This document shows, in pieces, positions 1 to 11,259 of a stretch of 64,000 bases of DNA. This DNA comes from Gigantopelta aegis (Eukaryota; Mollusca; Gastropoda; Neomphalida; Peltospiridae). A program made the position numbers and the translations under genes. The stretch lies in assembly GCF_016097555.1 (NCBI RefSeq), contig NC_054701.1, positions 65,155,485 through 65,219,484 on the forward strand, given 5' to 3'. Each line of letters starts with the position of its first letter. The first letter of the stretch is position 1. Below the pieces are notes generated by a model. That model was not told where the DNA came from and searched no databases. It saw nothing but the letters and a program-made list of their open reading frames with translations.

Positions 1-365
1 AACCAAACTCGGTTAAATGATTTTAAAATATGTTTACTGACATGATACAGAGTGACAGAAAACATTGTAATTATAACAGGAACATCTAAGTAAAAACTAT
101 CTATATCTGGGAACAAAAAACAAGAAAAGAACAAACAATAATAAGAAGAAAAAATAGAAGAAAAAAAGAACGAAATAAAATAAAAACCACAACCAAAAAA
201 AAAGAAGAAGAAAAAAGGCAACAAAATAAAGTAAAAGAAGAAGAAGAAAAACCCAAATAAACCTAAAACAAAGAAACAATAAGACAAAACAAATATTGGG
301 CAATAATCATGCCACTTTCTATTAAATCATTGTTTTTAATAACCCGGTTTCCATTTTCATTGCAG
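1..365 (+). other. Intron upstream of the LHFPL2-like last exon
   Basis: No coding sequence is seen. Positions about 110-290 are a purine-rich A/AAG tract that produces a meaningless Phe/Leu-rich open frame on the minus strand. The stretch ends in a pyrimidine-rich tract and the acceptor TTTTCATTGCAG at 354-365, so it is read as the 3' part of an intron. Confidence 0.55.
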
Positions 366-592
366 TCTTAATAATGACGGCTGGATTGCTCATGTTCCCC
401 ATGGGATTCGACACGCCCTTCTTCCGGTACTACTGTGGGGAGAAATCTGGACAGTACAACTCGGGACATTGTTCCATTGGCTGGAGCTACATGCTGGCAA
501 TACTTGGCGTGGCTATCTCCATCTTTTGTCCAATCCTGTCCAACTTAACAGACGCAAAACATAATGAAGACGATATGTTTGAATTTTTGTGA
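366..592 (+). CDS. LHFPL2-like tetraspan membrane protein, last coding exon (partial gene)
   Basis: This is the C-terminal exon of a lipoma-HMGIC-fusion-partner-like (LHFPL) four-pass membrane protein, entered from an acceptor AG at 364-365 and ending in TGA at 590-592. The reading frame gives LIMTAGLLMFPMGFDTP, then YYCGEKSGQYNSGHCSIGW, then a hydrophobic helix (about MLAILGVAISIFCPILS) and a short acidic cytoplasmic tail. The family's second extracellular loop typically has a Cys-Gly before a Tyr, a Gly-x-Cys-Ser and a Gly-Trp just before the last helix, and all are present. From memory the closest vertebrate paralog is LHFPL2. The earlier exons lie left of the window, so the start and full length cannot be given. 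An ATG at 374 is internal and is not proposed as the start. LHFPL proteins act in the plasma membrane, some as partners of channels or receptors; no specific partner can be inferred here. Confidence 0.72.
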
Positions 593-807
593 CGTCACAT
601 TGATATGTTGTGCTATTGTTTTGGTGGATCATTACCCATTTTTGTACTTAGGCCTAATGCATATGGAGTGTGATAATTTTTAGAGTCGATGGATGAATAT
701 AAGGTTTTATATGTAGCACAGTAGGAGTGTGGAAATTAGTTTGAATTGTATTTTGAACAATTATTTTGTATTGCATTTTTTATTTTATATATATATATAT
801 ATATATC
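593..807 (+). other. Probable 3' UTR and flank of the LHFPL2-like gene
   Basis: AT-rich non-coding sequence follows the stop codon and ends in a TA microsatellite (789-807). I see no open frame and no clear poly(A) signal that can be separated from the general AT richness. Confidence 0.35.
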
Positions 808-1697
808 CAGTTAAATCCCCTTGGCTCGAACCCCGCTGGTGCTCTCGAGAAAGTGTTCGACCCATCGGGTAGTTCGACCGAACCATTCGGTCATCATCGG
901 ACATTTCGGTAACATCAGTTAGAAAGTTGAATTAGATACAAATTATGTAATGCATGTAAGTGCATTGAAATAAAATAAATAAATGGCAAATTCGTTCCGC
1001 CTAAATAATTAATCTGAAGGTTGTAATGACCAACTGCGCAACCGCAGCAATTGTTGGTCCTGCTTGGTAGTTTACCATTTGATATTTGATGGATCACCAG
1101 TTCGTAGAAAATATAGCTATTAACACAGATGGGACCGATAATTTAGTTCGAGCGAAGGCTTATAGTCGACCCTGGACGTGTTCGACCCATACCGGCCTCG
1201 GTGGCGTCGTGGTAGGCCATCGGTCTACAGGCTGGTAGGTACTGGGTTCGGATCCCAGTCGAGGCATGGGATTTTTAATCCAGATACCGACTCCAAACCC
1301 TGAGTGAGTGCTCCGCAAGGCTCAATGGGTAGGTGTAAACCACTTGCACGACCAGTGATCCATAACTGGTTCAACAAAGGCCATGGTTTGTGCTATCCTG
1401 CCTGTGGGAAGCGCAAATAAAAGATCCCTTGCTGCCTGCCGTAAAAGAGTAGCCTATGTGGCGACAGCGGGTTTCCTCTCAAAATCTGTGTGGTCCTTAA
1501 CCATATGTCTGACGCCATATAACCGTAAATAAAATGTGTTGAGTGCGTCGTTAAATAAAACATTTCTTTCTTTGTTCGACCCATCAACAGTTAATATAAG
1601 GGTTTACCGAACAAAAAACTCGGGACTTCGCTTTTGGTTCCAGTGTTGCAGTGTGGTCGACCCTTCCGAGGTCGAGCCAACGAGATTCTACTGTATA
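808..1697. mobile_element. Pogo/Tigger-like inverted-repeat element, interrupted by a SINE
   Basis: The left end reads CAGTTAAATCCCCTTGGCTC and the right end, reverse-complemented, reads CAGTAGAATCTCGTTGGCTC. Both are flanked by TA dinucleotide tracts (789-807 and 1696-1713), consistent with insertion into TA. Internal short GTTCGACC motifs repeat. No transposase frame is visible, so it is a non-autonomous copy. A SINE at 1191-1573 splits it. Assignment to pogo/Tigger rests only on the CAG ends and TA context. Confidence 0.45.
1191..1573 (+). mobile_element. SINE, B-type head (full length)
   Basis: tRNA-like head CCGGCCTCGGTGGCGTCGTG with a B-box-like GGGTTCGGATCCC, a middle domain with CTGCCTGTGGGAAGCG and ATAAAAGATCCCTTGCTGC, and a tail ending in GTGCGTCGTTAAATAAAACA. 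An 11-bp target-site duplication GTTCGACCCAT flanks it at 1180-1190 and 1574-1584. The duplication lies inside the pogo-like element, so the SINE is the younger insertion. Confidence 0.85.
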
Positions 1698-2052
1698 TAT
1701 ATATATATATATACTGAGTATATAGGTAGTACAAAACCAAATAACTTCCGGTTGGGTCAAAGTTTGAGGTGCACCCAACTTTTGATAGAGAAGTGAACAG
1801 AGAAGTGAGGTGTGGTAGTATTTATATCCGTGGCGTTTATGTCGATTGGTACGCTGCAGGTAGGAGTTTTAGCCACATATGTTACTATTGTCGTCTATGG
1901 GATTTACACCCTATAGGGTCTACATGTATTTTAATTCTTTTGCTAAACAAGTCTAAATAATTATGTCCATTTGCGATTTCATTACTATCAATTTTGTGCT
2001 ATGATAATCAGTAAGCCATGAAACGTATTTCTGTTGGGGCTTCTGTCAAAAT

Positions 2053-2290
2053 GATCAATGGGATATTTCTCGTTCCAGCCAGTGCTCGACAACTGGTGTA
2101 CCAAAGGCTGCAACTAGTATGTAGGCCTACCATCCTGTCTGTGGAATGGTGCATATAAAAGATCTCTTGCTGCTAGTCAAAAAGAGTAGCCCATGGGGTA
2201 GCGACAGTGGGTTTCCTTACTCAGTATTTGTGTGATCCTTAACCATATTACTGCAAATAAAAATATGTTGAGTGTAACATTTATTTCTAT
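2053..2290 (+). mobile_element. SINE fragment, A-type body, degraded
   Basis: Carries the middle domain (CCTGTCTGTGGAATGGTGCA, ATAAAAGATCTCTTGCTGCT) and a decayed tail. The tRNA-like head is missing. No target-site duplication is seen. Confidence 0.65.
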
Positions 2291-2454
2291 GTGTCGAAAA
2301 ATATTTTTATATATTTATATCGCCAGTGTTACAGCTGTAATTTTTCAAATCGCCAAATATTAATTAAAGCTGAATTTGGCCAATTTATTTCATTTTTAGT
2401 TCGCTAAAAATCTAAGTTGAAAATCGCATGACTTTTATCTGCCGCTATTTTTAA

Positions 2455-2732
2455 CCGGTTCCCAGTGGTAAAGCGATTTAGGATCGATCTCGGTCGGTGG
2501 GCTCATTGAGCTATTTCTAGTTTCAGCCAGTGCACCACGACTGGTATACCATAGATCGTGATATGTGCTATCCTGTCTGTGGGATGGTTCGTATACAATA
2601 TCCCTTACTACTAATGGAAAAAAAATATAGTGGGTTTCCTTTCTAAGAAAATATGTCAAAATTACCAAGTGGTTGATATTCAATAACCGATGATTAATAT
2701 ATGATTGTGCTCTAGTGGTGCCGTTAAACAAA
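2455..2732 (+). mobile_element. SINE, A-type head with the TAAACAAA-type tail
   Basis: Head CCCAGTGGTAAAGCG, B-box-like GGATCGATC, body CCTGTCTGTGGGATGG, and a tail with CCGATGATTAAT and GTGCTCTAGTGGTGCCGTTA. About 80% similar by eye to the better copies. It is one of several copies with the second tail type. Confidence 0.7.
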
Positions 2733-3330
2733 AATTTAATTTTTAACTGGTCCACTATCTGGTTTGTTCGTGTAGTTGCTTTGACATTCATGGTACATCC
2801 AGAAAACAATGGACGATTGTATCCAGATAACCATGGACAGTTTTTCATAAGTGCATGTCATAACAGTTGTATTTATTTCAGTAAGCTCTATCCTGTGCAA
2901 GTTTGGGTTTTCTAAGCTATAGTATTGGGAGTGGCAGTCCTACGGGCTGTGCAGGAGTGATACATCATCACATTACGGATCTAGGGGATTGGCGGTCCTC
3001 TTAAAACATTTAATTTTGTTATTTTTTCATTTAGCTAAAAAGGTATTTTTTGTATCAAGTTTAAATTTCTAACAATGTTTGGGTTTTCACTTAAACCCTG
3101 CAAGCACTGTACGCTAAGTATTGTAAACCTATGATGAACGATGTTTTTTTGTGTGTGTTTTTTTCCACAATAAAACCGATTTTGATACGTCAATGTACAT
3201 ATAAATGAGAAAGAAGGTACCTTTAAAAACGTGATGCATAAGATATAAAACTATATGTTGCCTTGGTAACTGGAAAGTGCTAAAATGTATCAATAAAACC
3301 CTTCTTCGAAGATACTTGTTGTTTCATACT
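2733..3330. other. Intergenic, one repeat-family fragment, otherwise nothing recognised
   Basis: 2933-3000 (GAGTGGCAGTCC ... GGCGGTCCTC) resembles fragments at 25980-26080, 50800-50860 and 58680-58760, so it belongs to a dispersed repeat. The rest is AT-rich with no coding signal. Confidence 0.4.
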
Positions 3331-3459
3331 TTTAGTAGTAGTAGTTGTTGTTTTTGTAGTGGTGGTGGTAGTTAGTAGTAGTAGTAGTAGTTAGCAGTAA
3401 TAGTTAGTAGTAGTAGTAGTAGTAGTTAGTAGTAGTAGTTAGCAGCAGTAGTAGTAGTT

Positions 3460-3545
<86 letters not shown>

Positions 3546-3622
3546 TGTTGTTGTTGTTGTTGTTGTAGTGGTGGTAGAAACAGTAGGAACAACAGTAGCA
3601 GCAGTAGTAGTTGTTGTTTGTT
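3330..3622. repeat. (TAG)n/(GTA)n trinucleotide microsatellite with imperfect flanks
   Basis: Long run of TAG/GTA units, purest at 3460-3545, then TTG units. On the minus strand it yields poly-Thr, poly-Leu and poly-Tyr frames that are artefacts. Confidence 0.95.
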
Positions 3623-4146
3623 TTGTATGTTTGTTTGTTTGGGGGTTTTTTTGTTTGTTTTTTGGGTGTTTGTTTTGTTTGCCATTATCATTATTCCAAT
3701 ATTGATGCATATGTCTAGATCATGTTTGCAATAGTTTTGCATATTGCTATAATGGTTATTCTATTACTGATGCATTTTAGCCACAAACAATGCATAAATC
3801 ATTCACTGAGACAGTCGGAAAATATTAAAGGGCAGAAAACATATTGTCTCGTGGTCTCATGCCGACGTAACGCCCCTGAGGAATGTGAGATTGCAGGAAT
3901 AATAGTTAATAAAAGTGATCGATGCTAATTTCGTTCTGGCAAATTGGTCTCGGATGAAGATGACAAATATAGCATTACAATAAACGCTTGCTTCCTTGAG
4001 TTGTCACAAATAACAAAATAACTTGACACGGAGGGGAAGCGCAGTTTAAAGTAGTGTTATGTAGCGGGATTTTTTCCTGTTTTAGAAATGAGAGAGATTT
4101 TCACAGTTTTTTTGTTGTGTTTTTTTTTGGGGGGGGGGAGAGGGGG
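3623..4146. other. Intergenic, nothing recognised
   Basis: T/G-rich low complexity to about 3680, then ordinary AT-rich sequence with no gene, RNA or repeat signature that I can identify. Confidence 0.4.
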
Positions 4147-4449
4147 GGCGGGACGTAGCCCAGTGGTAAAGCGTACGCCTGATACGCGGTCAGTTTTGGA
4201 TCGATCCCTGTCGGTGGGCCTATTGGGCTATTTCTCATTCCAACCGGTGCACCGCGACTGTTATATCAAAGGCCGTGGTATGTGTTATCCTGTCTGTGTG
4301 ATGGTGCATATAAAAGATCTCTTGCTACTAATGGAAAAATGTAGCGGGTTTCCTCTCTATGATTGTGTCAAAATGACTATATGTTTGACATCCAATAGCC
4401 GATGATTAATAAATCAATATGCTCTAGTAGTGTTGTTAAACAAAACAAA
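4147..4449 (+). mobile_element. SINE, A-type head with the TAAACAAA-type tail
   Basis: Head GGCGGGACGTAGCCCAGTGG, body CCTGTCTGTGTGATGGTGCA and ATAAAAGATCTCTTGCTACT, tail ATATGTTTGACATCCAATAG followed by GTTGTTAAACAAAACAAAC. Preceded by a G run at 4130-4146. A clear target duplication is not visible. Confidence 0.8.
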
Positions 4450-5360
4450 CGTATTGTTTTTTGCAAATCTATAATATAATACGCAAGGCCATTTTAACGG
4501 TTTCTCGTCGTTCTGACCGCTTTGCCTCTTTTGATCTGTACTGCCGACAACCTTCTTTGAACTTAACTGATGTAATATTTCGTAAGGATCTTTTTGCGCT
4601 CAGGTCCAGTCGTATACCGCACACACATCTTTTACAACGGCAAGTCATAGGCAATTGATAATTTAATAACATCGTTTGCTTCTGAAAACAGTAACACAAC
4701 TCTGACGAAAATACAAATATCTTATACAGCCTAGATAGTTACATTTCGACACTTGTAGGTAGTAACTAATTTAACAACTTTATTGAATTAGTCAAGTAGG
4801 GGCGCCGCAGAACAGGGGTGCTCGCGGGGGCCCTAACCCTCCACCTTTCCCTGTAATTGTGTTCAAAAGGCTGGGGGAAATGCGGTATTGGAACACTTGA
4901 AATTCAACATTTTCTCGGAGGAAGCATTATCCTGAACCATACTCACAAGTTAAGCCGTCGATTTCCATCACTCGGACAATGACACTGACAGTTCCCCATT
5001 CCCCCTACATCCAAATTCATACAGCGGACCATTTCAAAAAATGTTCTAACAAAACATTATCTTGGTCAACACTTGATGCATTATTTGTAAATATGACTTT
5101 TAAACGCTCATGGTGAGTCAAGTTTATGGATGCCGCCATTATGCGACATGGCCTTGGTGTGGTAGCATTTCAGTCTGACAAAATGAGAATATCGCATTAT
5201 TCCTATTTTAAAATTATTATTACACTGTACTAATTATGCTCTGTGTAACCGCGCCACAACTGATACAGAAACAGTTATGCATTTGCGGATTTATCATTAA
5301 ACTTGTTTTGTTCTTGTTCATGAAAAACAACAGACAACAAACAACAATCCAGAAATATGA
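4450..5360. other. Intergenic, nothing recognised
   Basis: Short open frames on both strands (such as 4461-4658) have no start context, splice sites or recognisable protein motif. 4798-5040 is more GC-rich (GGGGCGCCGCAG) and may be another dispersed repeat, but I see no second copy here. Confidence 0.35.
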
Positions 5361-5368
5361 CTTGGATG

Positions 5369-5558
5369 CAGGGCCGGATTTAGACCTTGGGGGGCCCGGG
5401 GCACTTCAGGTTCAGGGGCCCCTCAACATAGAAATTAAATTACATGACAAATAAAATTTTTTTTTTTATAAAGGAAGTCCTTAGTTTGGGGCCCCTCTGG
5501 CGGTGGGGGGGGGGGGGGGGGCAATTGTCCCCATTCCCCCCTTATAAATCCGGCACTG
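5369..5558. mobile_element. hAT-like MITE with CAG...CTG ends and 8-bp target duplication
   Basis: Begins CAGGGCCGGATTTA and ends TAAATCCGGCACTG. CTTGGATG occurs immediately outside both ends (5361-5368 and 5559-5566). An 8-bp duplication with CAG...CTG termini is the hAT signature. The interior is GC-rich at the ends with G runs and codes for nothing. Confidence 0.75.
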
Positions 5559-5579
5559 CTTGGATGTATTAAATTTAAC

Positions 5580-6470
5580 CTGGATTTACGGTCAGTTGTG
5601 CAACTAGATAATAAGCTTCAAACAAATCATGAAAATATTACGCCCACCAAATTCGATTTTGGGAGATGGCGTATCCCCAAGCTCTCTACTAAAACGAACC
5701 TGCAGGAACCATCATCCAGTGAATTACAGAGATTTTTAAAAACACTTTCTCCTCCTATATTTCAGTCCCCGTCTCCCATTTTCCCGTCATGACAGCACTT
5801 TCCATCTAGCAATGTCTTGCTATACAGCTCCAAATTCCTCTCCTTGTCTCTCCCTAACCGCGACATGCGCTTGTTATTTCATAACAATGTGCCCTTAATT
5901 AATACCATGTTTGATTTTAACCCCCCAAAGCCATGGATGTTTTAGTCTGAAGACATATTACATTTCTAACAATCTGCTCTGTCCAAGACAACACGTATTT
6001 CAATGCCATCTCCCGGAAGACTTTGTTATTACAGAAAACAAGTCGTGGCTAATTCGGAATTATATTTCATTCGTTCATGGGAAAATCTGACTAGCCTTCA
6101 ATTTGATCACTCGGGTTATATTTGTTTTCACTTCTCAATTGACAGTTGGCTAATATCTCGGCAAATCTCGGAGTCTGTCGTTTGTCGAAGAATTGAGATT
6201 AAGCTATTTGGCGACAGAGGTTCTATTTCTTTCGAAAAAGTGAGTCATTTGATAGAGTAGGGGGACGAGCGAGAGAGATCTAATAATTTCTCGCCAAGTG
6301 TCGTTTATTACAAAGGCTGGAGAATAAAATGAACACACCGGACTGGGTAATCTCTCCATCAGTAGTCCGATGCAATTATTCAATCGTTTAATGGAAAAGG
6401 TTAGCGAGTCACCAGGCGCGAAATTTGACCGCCAGGCAGGGCGGAGTCGAGCAGTGGAGATTGATAGACA
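5580..6470. other. Complex non-repeat stretch, candidate conserved regulatory DNA
   Basis: No repeat signature and no convincing exon. Composition is balanced, and homeodomain-type cores are frequent (TTCAATTTGATCAC, TTGACAGTTGGC, TATTCAATCGTTTAATGG at 6370-6392). Its contrast with the repeat-laden surroundings suggests constraint, but that is inference only. Confidence 0.25.
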
Positions 6471-6514
6471 CGCGTACACAGATTTAGATAGGCAGAATGA
6501 CAGACATACAGACA

Positions 6515-6519
6515 CACAC

Positions 6520-6606
<87 letters not shown>

Positions 6607-6723
6607 TAGATAGATACGAGACAGAAAAAGATAGATATATAGATCAGGCAGATATATTTACATATATTTAGATAGACAGATAGATAGATAGATAGACAGA
6701 CAGATAGATAGATAGATAGATAG

Positions 6724-6774
<51 letters not shown>

Positions 6775-6790
6775 CAGACAGACGGACAGA
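6515..6790. repeat. (GATA)n/(GACA)n microsatellite
   Basis: Long GATA run from about 6521, interrupted by GACA blocks at 6582-6605 and 6770-6785. Confidence 0.95.
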
Positions 6791-6889
6791 TAGATATAAT
6801 GGCTTTTGGGTTTGATTAAACGGATGGATAGAGTAACAAAGAGAGAGGTAGGGAGGGATTATAGCGATACATAGACAGAGACAAATACT

Positions 6890-7095
6890 AGTACACAGAC
6901 AGACTAAGGAAGATAGACAGACACACAGACAGACAGACTAAGGAAGATAGACAGACACACAGACACACAGACAGACAGACTAAGGAAGATAGACAGACAG
7001 ACACACAGACAGACAGACAGACTAAGGAAGATAGACAGACACACAGACAGACAGGCAGACTAAGGAAGATAGACAGACACACAGACAGACATACG
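6890..7095. repeat. Minisatellite built from GACA-rich units
   Basis: About five units of 38-44 bp, each carrying GACTAAGGAAGATAGACAGA. Units differ in the number of ACAC/GACA steps, so it grew from the adjacent GATA/GACA microsatellite. Confidence 0.9.
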
Positions 7096-7191
7096 TTTAT
7101 ATAAAGTCACCGCACTTACACTGTTTATTCACCGACTATTGGATGCCTTAGTGACATGCCTTGCTTGGTGGGGGGGGGGGGGGGGGGTCAA

Positions 7192-7440
7192 CACAGGGCG
7201 GAGTTTAGGTCCATCGGTACCGTACTCGCCTGAGGTGTTTGGGTCGTAGGATCGAACCACCTCGGCGGACCCATTGGGTTTCATTCTGTCCCAACCAGTT
7301 CCCTACGATTGACATATCAAAAGCCGTTGAATATGAAATCCTGTCTGTGGGGAAAAACTGCATTACAACGATCTCATGTTGCTGATTTAGCAGCGTTCCT
7401 CTGAAGAACACGCGTGTGTCAGAATTGTCTGGAGAATTAA
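7192..7440 (+). mobile_element. SINE, A-type, strongly diverged
   Basis: Recognisable by order of blocks: GGGCGGAGTTTAGG head, GGATCGAACC, GGCGGACCCATTGGGTTTC, CCAACCAGT, CCTGTCTGTGGGGA. The tail is decayed. Preceded by a G run at 7170-7187. Confidence 0.55.
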
Positions 7441-7490
7441 AGTAGAAACCTGACAGCACAACACAGAAATCGTCTTATGATTATTATTAA

Positions 7491-7873
7491 AGGGACATTC
7501 CTGAGTTTGCTCCATTGTTAGATGTTTCAAACTAATAAAATATTTCTACGATTAAACTTGCATACTAAATGTATTTTCTTGTTTAGAATATCAGTCTGTA
7601 TATTCAATATGTTTTTGGTCGTCTTAATATTTGTAAGAAGCCCAAAATGGATTTTGTCTTCAAATAATTTCATACGTACGAAAACAAAACAAAATTTAGG
7701 AAATAAAATGAAATTTAACCTAGTACAAATATTAGAACAATCAGAAACACGTTTAATATACAGCCACTAATATTTTTGCAAAATATATATATTTGATATG
7801 TAATTACAATCGTTAAAAAGCATTTTTTAGTAGATAACATTTTAAAAATTGCAGGAAACTCAGGAATGTCCCT
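7491..7873. mobile_element. TTAA-flanked MITE, family T1, copy 1
   Basis: Terminal inverted repeat AGGGACATTCCTGAGTTTGC; TTAA at 7487-7490 and 7874-7877. 383 bp, non-coding, internal CGTACG palindrome near 7675. Three further copies lie at 8822-9204, 22186-22568 and 27777-28132. TTAA duplications suggest piggyBac- or Kolobok-type mobilisation; the superfamily is not settled. Confidence 0.85.
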
Positions 7874-8059
7874 TTAAAATGTTAATATCACAGTAAATAA
7901 TTATAAAATTCATTATTAAAAACAAAATCTATTAATAGGTTAATTTTTAAACTGTTCTGCTTTCTATCACGTTGTTACAAATTATAATAATTCAACTCCT
8001 TTTCTTTATTTTTGTTATATGCATAAATTCAAATGGAAAACCATAGTTTTGAAGCAAAT

Positions 8060-8420
8060 CATCAATGCACTTAGTTTATTACACCTTTGTCGAGCTGGCT
8101 TGGGTTTGTTTTTTTCCCCTCTCTGCCCTGTCAACGAAGATCAAAAGCAAATCTTTCGCAATAATCGCAAAATACCACCGGGTCATTAAAAACCTAGCAT
8201 CTCGTCTCTTCGAGGCGTCTTTAATGTTGGCCCGGATTTAAAAGCAAACGGTCAGATTACTTTGTAATTGCTTAACCCTCTCGGCCACCTGATGGCGTGT
8301 GAGTCACTGGCCGGGGGACTCTCGGGGAAAGGAGGAAGAAAATTGCTGTATCCTATCAACGTTGACAGGTTGGAAGCGTCGACGTTCAAAACGTATTTTA
8401 TCAGCATCGAAAATTGTATA
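8060..8420. other. Complex non-repeat stretch, candidate regulatory DNA
   Basis: Balanced composition without repeat signatures, containing GTCATTAAAAACC, TTTGTAATTGCTTAACC and GCCACCTGATGGCG. No exon can be built. It may be a conserved non-coding element; this is a guess from texture. Confidence 0.25.
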
Positions 8421-8821
8421 GGCTGTACAGATGGACGGTCTTAATATATGTAAGGATGGATGAATAATTATTCCTTCTTTTGTAGGTTTAAATTTAATTA
8501 AATAAAATTATCAAAGAAATTAAATAAAAAGGTTAACACGAACAATACAATCATACAAATATACACATTGATTTAGTGTATGTTAATACAAATGCACGCA
8601 CACATAATTTATGCATACATACATACATAAATTCATGTGTATGTATTGAGACCTATGAAGTTGGCATAAAGTTTGAGCTACTAGAAACATTAGGATGTCA
8701 ATAAACAAATTGGTAATAAAGACCGATAGTTTAGACAAGAACAATTATTTAATATGTAATTTTACCGATTAAAAAAACTTTGGTAGACGGAAACATTGTA
8801 CACAATGATAGTTTCTTTTAA

Positions 8822-9204
8822 AGGGACAGTCCTGAGTTTTCTGCATTGTAAGATGTTTCCGACTAATAAAATATTTCTACGATTAAACTTGCATATTAAA
8901 TATATTTTCTTGTTTAGAATATCAGTGTTTATATATTCAATGTGTTTCTGGTCATCTTAATATTTGTAGAAAGCCCAAACTGGATTTTGTCTTCAAATAA
9001 TTTCGTACGTACGAAAAAACATAATTTTAGGAAATAAGATGAAATATAATCTAATACAAATATTAGAACGATCAGAAACACGTTTAATATACAGTCACTA
9101 ATATTTTATGCAGAAAAATATATTTGATATGTAATTACAATCGTTAAAAAGTCTCTGTTAGTCCATAACATATTAAAAAGTGCAGCAAACTCAGAAATGT
9201 CCCT
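8822..9204. mobile_element. TTAA-flanked MITE, family T1, copy 2
   Basis: Same family and orientation as 7491-7873; TTAA at 8818-8821 and 9205-9208. Same length of 383 bp, with scattered substitutions. Confidence 0.85.
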
Positions 9205-9359
9205 TTAATGTAGGCCTATTCCTATACGTTTACACAAACAACGTATATACTGAATGTATGCCTATATCAATGTACATACATTTCTGTTTGTTTAGTGTTC
9301 AGTTCAAATATTAATTATTAATTTGATTTCAATTAGTATACTGACACAAAACAAATGTC

Positions 9360-9560
9360 TGTTGAGTGTGCAATATATCAAACCCGATTAGTGCGCGGGT
9401 TGTGATGAGTGACAGTCGCGAATGACAAGTACTCTCGTCTGGCATTCAAACCACGGGAGGCGACTCTGTTCAATCAATCGTCTTTCCGGTTAGCCTGGCA
9501 CGCTTAATCAAGCCAATAATAAAGTTCCTACTCGTTCAATACCGCAGCAACACTCAAAGA
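9360..9560. other. Complex non-repeat stretch, candidate regulatory DNA
   Basis: Contains GATGAGTGACAG and TTCAATCAATCG, compatible with TALE/Hox-type sites, in a higher-GC island between AT-rich repeats. No exon is seen. Confidence 0.22.
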
Positions 9561-9710
9561 GTGTTTGTGTGATATTTAATTTGAGTTTTAATTTAGATGC
9601 ATTAAGAAAAAAACAGAAGATAAAATTAAACTGCAGCTTTATTTATTATTGGTTGACTGAAATATATTTTGCTTTTCCAGCTTACTAGGTCTTCTTCGTA
9701 ATACATTCGT

Positions 9711-9915
<205 letters not shown>

Positions 9916-10218
9916 ATATATAGATGCATAATCACGATAATGATATAATTATGCAAAAAAAACCATAAGCTAATAATCTGATAAAGTCTATACAAAAATG
10001 ACTACACATTATTTACAAGTTATTGTTAGTTAAGGAAAACATATATTGTTTCATTTATATATAGGTAATTACACGTGAAATACATATTTCTTCATTGTTT
10101 TCCATCACTTAATATACTTAACATCAGTGCTAAATTTAGTGGCAGAAATGTTTTCAATGAATTCCACAGAATGCGGTTTGTCCTTTTACAGGTATATAGA
10201 ATGCATTCAAGGAAAAAA

Positions 10219-10533
10219 GGGGCGGGACGTAGACCAGTGGTAAAGCGGTCGCTCAATGCGCAGTCGGTCTGGGATCGATCCTCGTCGGTGGGCCCATTGG
10301 GCTATTTCTCGTTCCAGCCAGTGCACCACGACTGGCATATCAAAGGCTGTGGTATGTACTACCCTGTCTGTGCATATAAAAGATCCCTTGCTGCTATCGA
10401 AAAGAATAGCCCACGAAGTGGCGACAGCGGGTTTCCTCTCTCAATATCTGTGTGGTCCTTAATCATATGTCTGACACCATATAACCGTAAATAAAATATG
10501 TTGAGTGCGTCGTTAAATCAAACATTTCCTTCC
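10219..10533 (+). mobile_element. SINE, A-type head (near full length)
   Basis: Head GGGCGGGACGTAGACCAGTG, B box GGGATCGATCC, body ACCCTGTCTGTGCATATAAA (a short deletion removes GGGATGG), tail GTGCGTCGTTAAATCAAACA. An imperfect duplication TTCAAGGAAAAAA / TTCAAGGGAAAAAA flanks it. Confidence 0.85.
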
Positions 10534-10544
10534 TTCAAGGGAAA

Positions 10545-10790
10545 AAATTAAAATTGCTTTCGAAATGATTTCCATAACAATCTAATTAAAATTAGCTCCA
10601 CTATTACATATGGCTCTAACACCAGCCTGTTGGAGCTCATGTCCACCATTCCATTCCAATATTTATTTACATGCTCATATACCACTAAGGTTTCAAGCAT
10701 GTCTGTCACGGGCCCATCCTCTGGATAGCCAGCAGGAGTGGTCCGGGACAGAAATATAGGGGCAATTTTGAAATTTAAGCCAAAATTATT
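10545..10790. repeat. Dispersed repeat related to 17889-18560 and 20140-20250
   Basis: TTAGCTCCACTATTACAT ... TTGGAGCTCATGTCCACC matches 18450-18560 in reverse complement, and CATATACCACTA ... GGTTTC ... GGGACAG matches 20160-20235. No terminal repeats are seen at this copy. Confidence 0.6.
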
Positions 10791-11143
10791 AGGGGACATT
10801 ACAATATTTATTTGTGCATTCCAAATATAAAGTACCTATTTCTTAAAGAAAAATGTTTTTGCACAATTTTGGCCGGGTGATCTAAACTTAAAATGTCTCT
10901 AGGTCTATATGTACTTATTTAACCCTAGGGGAATTGGAGGTGAGGTTCTTATACTAGGCGAGTCCGCCTCGCAGGAAGTTTCGTTGTTTATGGGAGGTGC
11001 CACGTCGGTATTGGGAATCTAAGTGTGGCAGACAAGAGGGGGCCGAGGCCCAGGGGAGGGGGGGCCGGAGCCCCCCGGACAAACCTAGCTCCCCTACTGC
11101 CAAACCGCCTACGCCTACGCCTACCTACCATCCTCCGGTGGTC

Positions 11144-11144
<1 letters not shown>

Positions 11145-11179
<35 letters not shown>

Positions 11180-11220
11180 ACCAACCCCCCCCCCCCCCCC
11201 CCCCCCCACCCACCCACCCC
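11145..11220. repeat. Poly-C tract inside a GC-rich block (10980-11250)
   Basis: Interrupted C run. The flanking GC-rich block gives Pro/Gly-rich frames on both strands, which I regard as noise. Run length here is prone to assembly error. Confidence 0.9.
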
Positions 11221-11259
11221 CGCCGTCCCAACCGCGATGCCCTCCGCCAGCGCGGCCCT

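Noticed and set aside
3404-3742. Poly-Leu/poly-Thr open frames on the minus strand
   Set aside because: They are translations of the TAG/GTA microsatellite.
10219-10290. tRNA gene
   Set aside because: The tRNA-like A and B boxes are the head of a SINE; the cloverleaf is incomplete and the same head recurs in all A-type copies.
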